Positions 25,583 through 36,005 are shown, counted from the first letter of the stretch. The stretch is DNA of 58,942 bases from Bradyrhizobium sp. (GCF_030697065.1 NZ_JAUYQU010000008.1:1-58942); one strand, 5' to 3'. Made by a program: numbers and translations. Notes: generated by a model not told the origin, from the sequence alone.

Positions 25583-25883
25583 CGCAAAAATCCTTCGCGC
25601 CCCTGGGCACGACACAACGCCACGAGACCGCGCACAGTCAAAAGGATTCCGGGGCGGGATCGAAGATCCGCCCCGAGTGATGCTTTGGGACAACAGTTTT
25701 CGCCCGGGCGAGGGAGGAACGAGCGAGAGGGCGCAGCGTTGCCATGCGGGGGTCCAGGAGGGTGCTACGCCCTGGGATTTTCATCGAATGTCGCCTTGCC
25801 CCTGCCAAAATTAAACGCAGAATTAACCTCGACAAGGCATTGCGGTTGGGAGGCTTGGCGGTAGGGGCTTTTGGGGGCGTACC

Positions 25884-26399
25884 GTGACGTACCGAACGGA
25901 CGACGACATCGACGATACCGAGGACGAAGATGCCGGACGGGGGCCGCTCTTCCATATCGTCGTCGCCGTGATGCTGGCTTGCTTCGGCTCGGGAACCGCT
26001 TTGGCTTCGCGGGCCTTCGGCATTGCCGTTCCGGGATTTCCTTCTTCTTCGACTTCCGTCGCCAGTACGGCTGCGCCTGTTGCCGAGAAGCCAATCGGGC
26101 TGCGCGACCTGCAGGCCCTGCAGCAACAGATCGCAGGGTCGGTGCAATCGACCGAACGGTTGCTGACGGCGCAACAGGCACAGCAGGCCGAAATCAAGCG
26201 GTTGTCCGATCAGGTCGCGGCGCTGTCCGGGAAGCTCGAACTCCTGCAGCGTCCGATTGCCTCGGCGCAGGCAGCCATTCCGGTTCCCAGGCCGAAAGCG
26301 GCGGCGGCCAGGCCAAAGAAGCCGCCTCCGGTTCAGACGACCGGCGCGATCTCGACCGGCGGCGCGCCGCTGGCACCGCCGACGTCGCTGACCCGCTAG
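25884..26399 (+). CDS. Single-pass membrane protein with coiled coil
   Basis: 171 residues from a GTG. An acidic N-terminus (DDDIDDTEDED) is followed by one membrane helix (about 24-46) and a Gln-rich coiled-coil stretch (about 70-125). The tail is Pro/Ala/Lys-rich. No enzymatic motif. This looks like an anchored scaffold or envelope protein. The segment 25583-25883 just upstream holds no other gene that I can support. Confidence 0.65.
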   Translation: MTYRTDDDIDDTEDEDAGRGPLFHIVVAVMLACFGSGTALASRAFGIAVPGFPSSSTSVASTAAPVAEKPIGLRDLQALQQQIAGSVQSTERLLTAQQAQQAEIKRLSDQVAALSGKLELLQRPIASAQAAIPVPRPKAAAARPKKPPPVQTTGAISTGGAPLAPPTSLTR

Positions 26400-26596
26400 C
26401 ATTCTTCCCGTGCGACCGTCGGGGATGTCGCGCCACGCCGCGGCAACCATTGATTCACCACACCGCCGCTCTCCCCATTTCCGCCTTGATCCGGATGCGC
26501 TATCTTCACGACTTGATGTGGAGGTGGGCTACATCAGGACGTGACCGGCAAAGGTCGCCAGGTGGCGCATGGCCGGCGAAATGGTAATTGGGGCGG

Positions 26597-27529
26597 ATGG
26601 GGATTCGACAGTCAAATCGGGCGGCCGGGGCGGCGCGAGGCGCGCTCGCGGTGGCCGCGTGTCTCGTGCTCGCCAACTGCGCCTCGTCGGGCAAGTTCGC
26701 CAGCAAGGTCGATCCCAAATATGGCGTTTCCTCCAGTCCCCGGGTGGTCGCGATGGGCGACCCGGTGCCGAAGGGCGGCGGCACCTACCGTGTCGGCAAG
26801 CCCTATTCGGTCGCTGGCCGTGTCTACGTGCCGGAACATGACCCCAACTACCGCGCCGAGGGCATGGCTTCATGGTACGGCGACGACTTCCACGGCCGGC
26901 TGACCGCCAATGGCGAGGTCTTCGACATGAGCTCGCTGACCGCTGCCCATCCCACGCTTCCGATTCCCAGCTACGCGCGGGTGACCAATCTCTCTAACGG
27001 CAAATCGCTGATCGTCCGCGTCAATGACCGCGGGCCCTTCCACAGCAATCGCCTGATAGACGTCTCGAACAGAGCCTCCGAACTACTTGAATTCAAAAGC
27101 AAAGGTGTTGCTCGCGTACGGGTCGAATATGTCGGCCGGGCGCCGCTCGAGGGCTCCGACGACCGCCAGCTGGTCGCGACCTTGCGCACCGGCGAACCGG
27201 CGCCGTCGCCCTCGCTGGTGCGGGTCGCTTCGGCCCGCCCGTTCGTTCCCGAGGTCTCGGCCCGCGCCATCCGTGGTGAGGTTCCGATGCCGGAGGGCAG
27301 GCCCTACAGCCTCGGCAACACCTCGCAGGATCTGGCCTCGATCAACGCCACGTCCGAGATGTCCGCCTCCAGCCGTACCCGTCCGGCCGGACGCGCGATC
27401 GAAAATCCCCGCACGGTGTCCTACGAGAATGACCCGCGGTTTGCTCCCGGCATCAGGCCGGTCAGCGCCTATGCGCCGGTCGATCCGCGCGGTCCCCGTG
27501 AATTACTGACCGGACGCGGGCTCTATTGA
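26597..27529 (+). CDS. rlpA: RlpA-like septal lytic transglycosylase, lipoprotein
   Basis: 310 residues. A lipoprotein signal has lipobox LANC (Cys28). The double-psi beta-barrel begins near residue 89 with GMASWYGDDFHGRLTANGE and continues with VNDRGPFHSNRLIDVS, the core of RlpA. It cleaves glycan strands lacking stem peptides at the septum. The C-terminal half is low-complexity and has no visible SPOR domain, unlike many relatives. ATG 26597 is preferred; a TTG nine bases earlier is in frame. The dac gene further on also acts on the cell wall. Confidence 0.9.
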   Translation: MGIRQSNRAAGAARGALAVAACLVLANCASSGKFASKVDPKYGVSSSPRVVAMGDPVPKGGGTYRVGKPYSVAGRVYVPEHDPNYRAEGMASWYGDDFHGRLTANGEVFDMSSLTAAHPTLPIPSYARVTNLSNGKSLIVRVNDRGPFHSNRLIDVSNRASELLEFKSKGVARVRVEYVGRAPLEGSDDRQLVATLRTGEPAPSPSLVRVASARPFVPEVSARAIRGEVPMPEGRPYSLGNTSQDLASINATSEMSASSRTRPAGRAIENPRTVSYENDPRFAPGIRPVSAYAPVDPRGPRELLTGRGLY

Positions 27530-27538
27530 GCCTGCCGG

Positions 27539-28489
27539 CTAAGCCGCCGTCGCCTTCAGGAAGGTGACCAGCGCCGCGTTGACCTCGGCAGCGCATTCCT
27601 GCTGGATCCAGTGGCCGGCGCCCTCGATGATCAGCTTCTGACGCAATCCCGGCAGTACCCGCTCCATATCGCCGACCCGCTTGGCGCCGATCAGGCCGGT
27701 GATGACCGAATCCTTCGATCCCGCGATGAACAGCGAGGGCTGGTGGATTTGCGCGCCCTGCCACGGCGCAGTCAGTTCCCAGTTGCGGTCGATGTTGCGG
27801 TACCAGTTCAGCCCGCCACGGAAGCCGGATTGCCGATAGGCCTCGCTGAAATGAGCGAGGTCGGCCTCACTGAGCCAGGCCGGCAACGGCAAATCGGCGC
27901 GCGGGTTGCCGAGAAATCCCTTTCCATCCTCAACGAACATCGACGCCGAGGGATCGGAAAATCCGCGTCCCAGCAGGGTTCGCATCGACAAGTCGACATC
28001 GCGCTCGAACTCGGCTTCGGCGACCCCGGGGGTCTGGAAGTACTGCCAGTAGAAATTGGTGATGCCGCTGTCGCGCAGGGTATCGAGCGGCCGGCCGCGC
28101 CCCCGGAGCGGCGGCGGCACGCTCAGCCCCGCCACGGCGGTGAAGATGTCCGGCCGGAACAATGCGGCATGCCAGGCGACCGGGGCGCCCCAGTCGTGGC
28201 CGATGATCACGGCCTGCTTTTCACCGAGCGCCTGCACCAGCGCGACCATGTCGCCGACATGGTCGAAAATGCTGTAGGCGCCGACCTCGGCGGGCGCGCT
28301 GGTCTTGCCGAAGCCGCGCATGTCGGGGGCCGCGACCCGAAAACCCGCCGCCGCGATAACGGGGATCTGGTGCCGCCAGGAATAGGACAATTCCGGCCAG
28401 CCATGGCAGAGCACGACGAGCGGACCTTCGCCCTGTTCGCGCAGAAAAATATCGATGCCATTGGCGCTGACCGTGCGTGTGGATGGCAT
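27539..28489 (-). CDS. Alpha/beta hydrolase, epoxide-hydrolase-like
   Basis: 316 residues from the ATG at 28489, behind GGCGGAAAAG. Key features are HGWPE (about 29-33) as oxyanion motif, nucleophile Asp99 in GHDWG, and a C-terminal GAGHW with the catalytic histidine. The pattern matches soluble epoxide hydrolases and related haloalkane dehalogenases; HGWPE favours epoxide hydrolase. Convergent with rlpA (9 bases) and divergent from dac. Confidence 0.85.
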   Translation of the reverse strand: MPSTRTVSANGIDIFLREQGEGPLVVLCHGWPELSYSWRHQIPVIAAAGFRVAAPDMRGFGKTSAPAEVGAYSIFDHVGDMVALVQALGEKQAVIIGHDWGAPVAWHAALFRPDIFTAVAGLSVPPPLRGRGRPLDTLRDSGITNFYWQYFQTPGVAEAEFERDVDLSMRTLLGRGFSDPSASMFVEDGKGFLGNPRADLPLPAWLSEADLAHFSEAYRQSGFRGGLNWYRNIDRNWELTAPWQGAQIHQPSLFIAGSKDSVITGLIGAKRVGDMERVLPGLRQKLIIEGAGHWIQQECAAEVNAALVTFLKATAA

Positions 28490-28652
28490 CGCTTTTCCGC
28501 CTTGTTTCGGGGGTTTTGTTGAGGAAACCTCAAAGCGGCAGGATAAGATCGTTTGATCGGTACCGCAATCAGATCGGCGCCGCGGCATCCGGCAAACCCC
28601 GTGTTGTTTGCGCTACGTCCAACTGGTAGAAGGCCGGCTTCAAGGCATCCCG

Positions 28653-29915
28653 ATGGCAGTCGAAATCTCATCCACCCGCAAATCCGGGTCCGCGAAGCGA
28701 CCCCTGTGGGGCGGCCTGCTGGCGGCGCTTGTCGCCATGGCGGTCGGGTGGGGCGGGCTGGTCTACGCCGCCAACAACAGCGTGCAGGGCGCAAAGAAGG
28801 AGGTCGAGGGCGGCTTCGACGGCGATGCGCCGACCGCGATCCTGATCGAGGCCTCCAGCGGCAGCGTGCTGTTCGAGAAGAACGCCGACGAGTTGCGCGC
28901 GCCCTCCAGCATGATGAAGCTGATGACCGCCGAGGTGGTCTTCAACGCCATCAAGAAAGGCGAGGTCAAGCTCACCGACGAATATCGCGTCAGTGAAAAT
29001 GCCTGGCGCAAGGGCGGCGCGCCTTCGGGCGGCTCGACGATGTTTGCGGCGATCCACAGCAAGATTTCGGTCGACGATTTGCTGCGTGGCGCCATCATCC
29101 AGAGCGGTAACGACGCCTGCATGATCCTGGCCGAGGCCATGGCCGGCAACGAGCGCACCTTCGCCACCGAGATGATGACCCGGCGCGCGCGAGAGATTGG
29201 CCTGACCAAGTCGACCTTCGGCAATTCGAGCGGGCTGCCGGATCCCGCCAACAAGATGACGGTGCGCGAGCTCGCCAGGCTCGCCCGCCACATTATCCTG
29301 ACCCATCCGGATTTCTACAAACTGTTCGGCGAACGCGAATTCACCTGGAACAAGATCCGGCAGCAGAATCGCAATCCGCTGCTGAACGCGCTCGAAGGCG
29401 CCGACGGGCTGAAGACCGGCCACACCCGGGACGGCGGCTACGGCATGGTCGGCTCGGCCGTGCAGGACGGCTTGCGGTTGATCGTCGTGGTCAACGGCCT
29501 TGAAGATGCCGGCGATCGCGCCTCGGAAGCCAGGAAGATGCTGGAATGGGGATTTCGCAATTTCGAGGCCCGCACGCTTTTTGCGGCCGAGCAGACGGTC
29601 GGCTGGGCCAAGGTATTTGGCGGCGACAGCGGGTCGGTCAAGCTCACCAGCTCCGAACCGATCAAGGTGATGGTGCAGAAAAACGGCACCGACAAATTGA
29701 TCGCGCGGGTGGTCTATAACGGGCCGGTGCGCGCGCCGGTCGAGGCGGGCCAGCGGATAGGGTTCGTCAAGGTCTGGCGCGGCCCCAACCTCGCGGTGGA
29801 AGCTCCGGTCGTTGCGGCCGAGCCGGTAGCGCGGGGATCGACGGTGCGGCGGGCGCTCGACGGGGTGAGCGAACTCGTGATCGGGATGTTTCGCGCCGGC
29901 GTCGAGAAGCTCTGA
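28653..29915 (+). CDS. D-alanyl-D-alanine carboxypeptidase (penicillin-binding protein 5/6 type)
   Basis: 420 residues. N-terminal membrane anchor/signal (about 16-40). The serine peptidase S11 motifs are Ser86-Met-Met-Lys89 (SxxK), SGN (about 150) and KTGHT (about 258). A C-terminal beta domain and amphipathic tail follow. It trims the terminal D-Ala from peptidoglycan stem peptides. The ATG at 28653 gives a sensible signal sequence. Two bases separate its stop from tmk, so it starts a dac-tmk-holB run. Confidence 0.93.
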   Translation: MAVEISSTRKSGSAKRPLWGGLLAALVAMAVGWGGLVYAANNSVQGAKKEVEGGFDGDAPTAILIEASSGSVLFEKNADELRAPSSMMKLMTAEVVFNAIKKGEVKLTDEYRVSENAWRKGGAPSGGSTMFAAIHSKISVDDLLRGAIIQSGNDACMILAEAMAGNERTFATEMMTRRAREIGLTKSTFGNSSGLPDPANKMTVRELARLARHIILTHPDFYKLFGEREFTWNKIRQQNRNPLLNALEGADGLKTGHTRDGGYGMVGSAVQDGLRLIVVVNGLEDAGDRASEARKMLEWGFRNFEARTLFAAEQTVGWAKVFGGDSGSVKLTSSEPIKVMVQKNGTDKLIARVVYNGPVRAPVEAGQRIGFVKVWRGPNLAVEAPVVAAEPVARGSTVRRALDGVSELVIGMFRAGVEKL

Positions 29916-29917
29916 CC

Positions 29918-30610
29918 ATGGCCGAGCCAGCGGTCAAACGAGTTCCCGGGCGCGGACGATTCATCACCTTTGAGGGCGGCGAGGGATCCGGCAAATCCAC
30001 CCAGATCAGGGCGCTGGCGCAACGCCTCGACGCCGCCGGGCTGCGCACCCTCGTCACCCGCGAGCCCGGGGGATCGCCGGGCGCGGAGATTATCCGCCAT
30101 CTGGTGCTGTCGGGCATGGGCAAGCTGCTCGGCCCCGACGCGGAGACGCTGCTGTTCGCGGCCGCGCGCGACGACCATGTGCGCACGGTGATCGAGCCGG
30201 CGCTGGCCAGGGGCACATGGGTGCTGTGCGACCGGTTCTCGGATTCGACGCGCGCTTATCAGGGCAGGCTGGGCCAGGTCACGCCGGCCTTTCTCGACGC
30301 GATGCAGCGGGTCACCATCGGCGACCTCAAGCCCGATCTGACCTTCATTCTCGACGTTCCCGTGGAGGTCGGCATGAAGCGGGCGGCGATCCGGCGCGGC
30401 GCCGGCGCGCCAGACCGGTTCGAATCGGAAAACCTCAAATTCCATCAGGATCTGCGCGAGGCCTACCGGCAGATTGCCGCCGAAGATCCGCAGCGCTGCG
30501 TGCTGGTCGACGCCGATGCCGACACGGCTACCGTTGCGGCCAGCGTGTGGACGGCCGTGCGCGACCGCTTCTTCAAGGCCGATGTCGGCAGCATGGCCAG
30601 TCTCGCATGA
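29918..30610 (+). CDS. tmk: Thymidylate kinase
   Basis: 230 residues. P-loop GGEGSGKST (20-28), REPGGSPGAE (dTMP-binding loop), DRFSDSTRAYQG and a lid region rich in Arg. It phosphorylates dTMP to dTDP for DNA synthesis. Its stop overlaps the holB start as ATGA. The dac-tmk-holB order is common in alphaproteobacteria. Confidence 0.96.
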   Translation: MAEPAVKRVPGRGRFITFEGGEGSGKSTQIRALAQRLDAAGLRTLVTREPGGSPGAEIIRHLVLSGMGKLLGPDAETLLFAAARDDHVRTVIEPALARGTWVLCDRFSDSTRAYQGRLGQVTPAFLDAMQRVTIGDLKPDLTFILDVPVEVGMKRAAIRRGAGAPDRFESENLKFHQDLREAYRQIAAEDPQRCVLVDADADTATVAASVWTAVRDRFFKADVGSMASLA

Positions 30611-31653
30611 GCGCCCGCAAGGTCGAGCAGCAAATCGCGGCGCCCCATCCGCGCGAAACCACCGCCTGGTTCGGCCATCGCGACGCCGAGCTGGCGCTGC
30701 TGGACGCGTTTCGCGGCGGACGCATTCCCCACGCCTGGCTGATCGGCGGCGCCCAGGGCATCGGCAAGGCGACGCTGGCCTACCGGATGGCCAAGTTCGT
30801 GCTCGCCCATCGCAATCCGCAGGCTTCGGCTGTGCAGGACGCCCGGACCCTTCACGTCGAGCCCACCGACCCGGTGGCGCGCCATGTCGCGGCCGGCGCC
30901 CATGGCGGCCTGCTGACGCTGGAACGCAGCCTCAACGACAAGGGGGTGATGCGTACGGTGATTACCGTTGACGAGACCCGGGAGACCATCGGGTTTTTCG
31001 GCTCGACCGCGGCGGTGGAGGGCTGGCGGGTCTGCATCGTCGATACCGTCGACGAACTCAATCCCAATGCCGCCAACGCGCTGTTGAAGATTCTCGAGGA
31101 GCCGCCGCAGCAATCGCTGTTCCTGCTGGTCAGCCACGCACCGGCCCGGGTGCTGGCGACGATCCAGTCGCGCTGCCGCAAACTGGCGTTGCGGCCGCTC
31201 TCGACCTCCGACGTCCTCGGCGCCGCCGCGGCAGCCACCGGCGTCGCGATCGACGATCCCGCGCTGAACGAGGCGGCGGAAGCGGCGGAGGGCAGCGTTT
31301 CGCGGGCGCTGACGCTGCTCGGCGGCGACGCCCTGAAATTGCATCAGCGCACCGCGGCGCTGCTGGCGACGCTGCCGCGGGTCGATCCGCGCGAGCTGCA
31401 TGCGCTCGGCGACGCGCTCGGCGGCAGCGACCGGGTGGCGCTGGCGGCCTTCGTCGATAGCGTCGAACGCTGGGTCAGCGCGCGGCTGCGCGCCGACGAC
31501 GCCAATGCCAACGCCAACCTGCCGCGCCTTGCACGGCTGGCGGAGGTGTGGGAAAAGATCAACCGCGCCGCGCGCGACACCGAATCCTACAATCTTGAGC
31601 GAAAACCACTGGTTTTCTCGGTGTTCGGGATGCTTGCGGAAGCAACGCGATAA
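30607..31653 (+). CDS. holB: DNA polymerase III subunit delta-prime
   Basis: 348 residues from the ATG at 30607, coupled to tmk. An AAA+ domain has HAWLIGGAQGIGKATLA, a degenerate Walker A as expected for the non-ATPase delta-prime subunit. It also has NAANALLKILEEPP and the sensor SRCRKLALRPL. It is the stator of the clamp loader. The frame is clean to the stop at 31653. Confidence 0.95.
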   Translation: MSARKVEQQIAAPHPRETTAWFGHRDAELALLDAFRGGRIPHAWLIGGAQGIGKATLAYRMAKFVLAHRNPQASAVQDARTLHVEPTDPVARHVAAGAHGGLLTLERSLNDKGVMRTVITVDETRETIGFFGSTAAVEGWRVCIVDTVDELNPNAANALLKILEEPPQQSLFLLVSHAPARVLATIQSRCRKLALRPLSTSDVLGAAAAATGVAIDDPALNEAAEAAEGSVSRALTLLGGDALKLHQRTAALLATLPRVDPRELHALGDALGGSDRVALAAFVDSVERWVSARLRADDANANANLPRLARLAEVWEKINRAARDTESYNLERKPLVFSVFGMLAEATR

Positions 31654-31707
31654 GCGTCCCGTGCGCGATCACCTCCCGGCAATCCGGTTTGAGCGATAAA
31701 GGAATTT

Positions 31708-33657
31708 GTGGTGGCGACACCTAGAAAAAAGGCTTCCAGCAAGCCAAGGACGAAGAAGGCCAGCAAGGTCTCGCGGGCCCGCGCCAGCAAGAAGACGACC
31801 GCAAAAAAGCATGGCAAGCGCGTGGTGAAGAAAGCCAGGAAAACCGTCAGGAAGACGGTCAAGAAAGCCGCGAAGAAGGCGGTCAAGAAAGCCGCGAAGA
31901 AGACACGAAAGGCGGGGGCCAAGAAAACCGCCAGCAAGAAAACCGCCAGCAAGAAAAGCGCCAAGCGCCCGGCAAAACAATCCGCCAGCAGGGCAACATC
32001 GAGCAAGGCGCTTTCCGCACCGAAACCAGCGCCCGTCGCCAGGCCGGCCCGCAAGGTCACCGCCAGGCCTACGACAACAGCTGCTATCGTCGCGACCGTG
32101 CCGGCATCCGTCGACACCAACAGGTTCTACATCACGACGGCGATTGCATATCCGAACGGAGTGCCGCATATCGGCCACGCCTATGAGGCGATCGCGACCG
32201 ATGCGCTGGCGCGGTTTCAGCGGCTCGACGGCAAGGACGTGTTCTTTCTCACCGGAACCGACGAGCACGGCCAGAAGATGGTCCAGACCGCGGAAGCCGA
32301 GAAGCTCCCGACGCTGGAAGTCGCGACCCGCAATGCGCTTCGGTTCAAGCAGATGGACGAGCGTCTCAACGTCTCGTTCGATCGCTTCATCCGCACCACC
32401 GAAGAACAGCACCACCGTTCCAGCCAGGAAATCTGGAAGCGGATGGCCGCCAATGGCGACATCTATCTCGACAGCTATGCCGGCTGGTATTCTGTGCGCG
32501 ACGAGGCCTATTACGCCGAGGACGAAACCATCGTCGGCGAGGACAACGTGCGGCGCGGACCGCAGGGCACGGCGGTCGAGTGGGTTGAGGAGAAGAGCTA
32601 CTTCTTCAAACTGTCAGCCTATCAGGACCGGCTGCTGAAACTTTACGAGACCCAGCCCGATTTTATCGGGCCCGACTCGCGCAAGAACGAGGTGGTCAGC
32701 TTCGTCAAAGGCGGATTGCGGGACCTGTCGATCTCGCGCACCACGTTCGATTGGGGCGTCAAGGTACCCGGCGACCCCGAGCATGTCATGTACGTCTGGG
32801 TCGACGCGCTGACCAACTACATCACCGGCGTCGGCTTTCCCGACGAGGGCGACGCCAACTGGCGATTCTGGCCGGCGGATCTGCATGTGATCGGCAAGGA
32901 CATCATCCGTTTCCACGCGGTGTACTGGCCGGCGTTCCTGATGTCGGCGGGCATTCCGGTGCAGAAGCGCGTCTATGCCCACGGCTTCCTGTTCAGCCGC
33001 GGCGAGAAGATGTCGAAGTCGCTCGGCAATGTCGTCGATCCCTTCAATCTCGCCGACCAGTACGGCGTCGATCAGGTGCGCTATTTCTTCCTGCGCGAGG
33101 TGCCGTTCGGCCAGGACGGCAACTACAACCACGAAGCCATCGTCGCCCGCATCAATGCCGACCTCGCCAACGATCTCGGCAATCTGGCGCAGCGGTCGCT
33201 GTCGATGATCGCAAAGCAACTCGACGGCGTGCTGCCCGAGCCCGGCGAGTTCAGCGACAGCGACAGGGCGATGTTGGCGCAGGCCGACGGCATGCTGGAA
33301 CTGGCGCGCACCGCGATGGCGACCCAGCAGATCCACCAGGCGCTCAATGCGGTCTGGGCCGTGGTGGCGGAGGCCAACCGCTATTTTGCGGGCGAGGCGC
33401 CGTGGGCGCTGGCGAAGACCGATCCGGCGCGGCAGCGCACCGTGCTGTACGTCACCGCCGAGGTCGTGCGCCAGGTCGCCATTCTGGCGCAACCCGTCAT
33501 GCCGGATTCATCGGCGAAGATGCTCGACAGTCTCGGCATTCCCGGCGACATCGAGTCGCGCAGTTTTGCCGCCCTCGCCACGCGGATCAAGGCCGGCAGC
33601 AAACTGCCTGCGCCGACCGGAATCTTCCCGCGCTACGTCGAACCGACCGCCGGCTGA
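31708..33657 (+). CDS. metG: Methionyl-tRNA synthetase with histone-H1-like N-terminal extension
   Basis: 649 residues. Residues about 134-649 are a normal class I synthetase: [22 protein letters not shown] (HIGH), LTGTDEHGQ and KMSKS at about 433-437. Residues 1-130 are a Lys/Ala/Arg-rich tail built of repeats such as [14 protein letters not shown], like AlgP or histone H1 tails, followed by a Pro/Ala linker. The start is GTG 31708 or 31711, with AAAGGA upstream favouring the second. An internal GTG near 32098 could give an ordinary enzyme without the tail. The C-terminal tRNA-binding EMAP domain is absent. Confidence 0.92.
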   Translation: MVATPRKKASSKPRTKKASKVSRARASKKTTAKKHGKRVVKKARKTVRKTVKKAAKKAVKKAAKKTRKAGAKKTASKKTASKKSAKRPAKQSASRATSSKALSAPKPAPVARPARKVTARPTTTAAIVATVPASVDTNRFYITTAIAYPNGVPHIGHAYEAIATDALARFQRLDGKDVFFLTGTDEHGQKMVQTAEAEKLPTLEVATRNALRFKQMDERLNVSFDRFIRTTEEQHHRSSQEIWKRMAANGDIYLDSYAGWYSVRDEAYYAEDETIVGEDNVRRGPQGTAVEWVEEKSYFFKLSAYQDRLLKLYETQPDFIGPDSRKNEVVSFVKGGLRDLSISRTTFDWGVKVPGDPEHVMYVWVDALTNYITGVGFPDEGDANWRFWPADLHVIGKDIIRFHAVYWPAFLMSAGIPVQKRVYAHGFLFSRGEKMSKSLGNVVDPFNLADQYGVDQVRYFFLREVPFGQDGNYNHEAIVARINADLANDLGNLAQRSLSMIAKQLDGVLPEPGEFSDSDRAMLAQADGMLELARTAMATQQIHQALNAVWAVVAEANRYFAGEAPWALAKTDPARQRTVLYVTAEVVRQVAILAQPVMPDSSAKMLDSLGIPGDIESRSFAALATRIKAGSKLPAPTGIFPRYVEPTAG

Positions 33658-33671
33658 ACGGTTGGATCGCC

Positions 33672-34463
33672 ATGCTCGTCGACAGCCACTGCCATCTCGA
33701 TTTCCCTGATTTCGCCGACGATCTCGACGGCATCGTCGCGCGGGCGGAAAGCGCGGGAGTAGGGCGCATCGTCACCATCTCGACGCGGGTACGCCGGCTT
33801 GCCGGACTGCTCGAAATCACCGAACGGTTCCCCAACGTCTATTGCTCGGTCGGCACCCATCCGCATCACGCCGACGAGGAGGACGGGATTGCCGCGGCCG
33901 AACTGATCGAGCTGACCAGCCATCCCAAGGTGGTGGCGCTGGGCGAGGCGGGGCTGGATAATTTCTACGATAACGGCTCGCCGGCAGCGCAGGAGCGCGG
34001 CTTTCGCGCCCACATCGCCGCCGCCCGTGCCACCGGCCTGCCGCTGGTGATCCATACCCGCGACGCCGACGAGGCCTGCGGCCGCGTGCTCGAGGACGAG
34101 ATGGCCAAAGGCGCCTTTCGCGCAGTGCTGCATTGCTACACTGGCGGACGCGAGCTGGCGTTGAAGGCGATCGGCCTCGGGCTGTCGATTTCGTTCACGG
34201 GCATTCTGACCTTCAAGAAGTCGCAGGCCCTGCGCGACCTCGCGGCCGAACTGCCGGCCGATCGCATCATGGTGGAAACCGACGCGCCGTATCTGGCACC
34301 CGGAAAATTCCGCGGCAAGCGCAACGAGCCTTCCTACGTGGTTGAAGTGGCAAAAGTGCTGGCGGAGGCGCGCGGCGTCTCGCTGGAGGAGATTTCGCGC
34401 CAGACCTCCGAAAACTTCTTCCGGCTGTTCAGCAAGGTGCCGGCGCCGAAAGCTGCGGCATGA
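33672..34463 (+). CDS. TatD-family metal-dependent hydrolase
   Basis: 263 residues from ATG 33672. The opening MLVDSHCHLDF (HxH metal site), GTHPHH, ALGEAGLDNFYD, HTRDADE, HCYTGG and ETDAPYLAP motifs are diagnostic of the TatD deoxyribonuclease family. Its stop overlaps the next gene as ATGA. The metG-tatD-MBL order is conserved in related genomes. Confidence 0.94.
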   Translation: MLVDSHCHLDFPDFADDLDGIVARAESAGVGRIVTISTRVRRLAGLLEITERFPNVYCSVGTHPHHADEEDGIAAAELIELTSHPKVVALGEAGLDNFYDNGSPAAQERGFRAHIAAARATGLPLVIHTRDADEACGRVLEDEMAKGAFRAVLHCYTGGRELALKAIGLGLSISFTGILTFKKSQALRDLAAELPADRIMVETDAPYLAPGKFRGKRNEPSYVVEVAKVLAEARGVSLEEISRQTSENFFRLFSKVPAPKAAA

Positions 34464-35266
34464 CGCTGACGCTGACAATCCTCGGCTGCGGCTCCTCGGC
34501 CGGCGTGCCGCGTCCGGCGCTGGGCTGGGGCGCCTGCGATCCCGGCAATCCGAAAAACCGCCGCCGCCGCTGCTCGCTGCTGGCCGAGCGCGCCGGGGAG
34601 GGCGGCCTCACCCGGATCGTGATCGATACCTCGCCCGATTTGCGCGAGCAGCTGATCGATGCCGAGGTCGACCACATCGACGCGGTCTTCCTGACCCATG
34701 AGCATGCCGACCAGACCCACGGCATCGACGATCTCCGCTCGGTTGTGCTGCATCAGCGCCGGCGGATTCCGGTTTATCTGAACCAGGCGACCGCGGACCA
34801 TGTCCTGCTGCGGTTCTCCTATTGCTTCGTGGCGCCGCCCGGCAGCGACTATCCGCCGATCCTCGACCATCATTCGATCGAAAGCGGCGAGAGCCGGACC
34901 ATCGAAGGCAAGGGCGGTCCGGTGACGCTGGCCGCCTTCATCATGCAGCACGGCAACATTCCGGCACTCGGCTACCGGATCGGCGATTCCGCCTATACGC
35001 CCGATGTCAGCGACATTCCGGCCGAGAGCTGGCCTTACCTGAAAGATCTCGATCTCTGGATCATCGACGGGCTGCGCTATGCCGCTCACCCCAGCCATTT
35101 CAGCGTCAACGATGCGCTGGCCTGGATCGACCGCTTCAAGCCGCGTCGCGCCGTCATCACCAACATGCATTCCGACCTGGACTACGAGGTGTTGCGAAAG
35201 AGCCTGCCTCAGGGCGTGATTCCGGCGTTCGATGGGATGCGGCTGACGCTGGACCAGGCAGAATAG
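34460..35266 (+). CDS. MBL-fold metallo-hydrolase (PhnP-like)
   Basis: 268 residues. LGCGSSAGVPRP at the start and the HEHADQTHG metal motif place it with the PhnP / phosphodiesterase-like branch of the metallo-beta-lactamase superfamily. HPSHFSVNDAL supplies later ligands. Translationally coupled to the TatD gene. Substrate unknown; relatives cleave cyclic phosphodiesters. The gap 35267-35417 holds nothing I can name. Confidence 0.9.
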   Translation: MTLTLTILGCGSSAGVPRPALGWGACDPGNPKNRRRRCSLLAERAGEGGLTRIVIDTSPDLREQLIDAEVDHIDAVFLTHEHADQTHGIDDLRSVVLHQRRRIPVYLNQATADHVLLRFSYCFVAPPGSDYPPILDHHSIESGESRTIEGKGGPVTLAAFIMQHGNIPALGYRIGDSAYTPDVSDIPAESWPYLKDLDLWIIDGLRYAAHPSHFSVNDALAWIDRFKPRRAVITNMHSDLDYEVLRKSLPQGVIPAFDGMRLTLDQAE

Positions 35267-35417
35267 GCCGCATTTGCCTTGGCGCCGTTCGATCGTGATA
35301 ATGCGGACCTGGTTGCAATTCGGGGGCCATAGCGGCACAGGTCTTGCTTTTGATAATCAACAGGTTGGTCTAACGTCAGCTCCCGGACGGGGTTACGGCG
35401 ATAGAATGGGGGACTGA

Positions 35418-36005
35418 TTGACAGAGCGCGCTGACGATCTGCCGGCTGACGGGTTGCTCAGGCGTGTGCTCGACGGTCTCTATCTTGGCGCCGGGTATCT
35501 GGCCGCCGTTTTCCTGCTCGTGATCTTCGCGATCATGATGCTGATGTCGGTGGGGCGGCAGTTCGCGCTCAATATTCCCGCCGGTGACGATTTCGCATCC
35601 TGGTGCATGGCCGCGATGGCGTTTCTCGGCCTCGCCCACACCTTCAAACGCGGGGAAATGATCCGCGTCGGCATGGTGCTGGAGCGGCTGCGCGGGCGGA
35701 CCAAGCAGATCGCCGAGATCGCGGCGCTGACCATCGCCACGGGATTCGTGCTCTATTTTACGCGCCACGCGGTGCAAATGACCTACGATTCCTGGCGATT
35801 CAACGACATGGCGCAGGGTGTCGTCGCGCTGCCCCTTTGGATTCCGCAGCTCGGCTTTTCCGGCGGTCTGGCGATCCTGTCGATCGCGCTGATCGACGAA
35901 CTGGTCAGCGTCAGCCGCGGCCGCCGGCCGAGCTATGAAAAGGGTTCGCCGGACGAAACCCCCGATGAGTTTATCGAACGGATCGCGCAAGGCGGCGGAG
36001 GTTGA
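35418..36005 (+). CDS. dctQ: TRAP transporter small permease (DctQ type)
   Basis: 195 residues from a TTG, with GGGGGA five bases upstream. Four membrane helices and the DctQ pattern (MMLMSVGRQFALNIPAGDDFASWCMAAMAFLGLAHTF region) are clear. It forms the membrane part of a sodium-coupled importer with the DctM protein encoded by the overlapping next gene. Confidence 0.88.
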   Translation: MTERADDLPADGLLRRVLDGLYLGAGYLAAVFLLVIFAIMMLMSVGRQFALNIPAGDDFASWCMAAMAFLGLAHTFKRGEMIRVGMVLERLRGRTKQIAEIAALTIATGFVLYFTRHAVQMTYDSWRFNDMAQGVVALPLWIPQLGFSGGLAILSIALIDELVSVSRGRRPSYEKGSPDETPDEFIERIAQGGGG

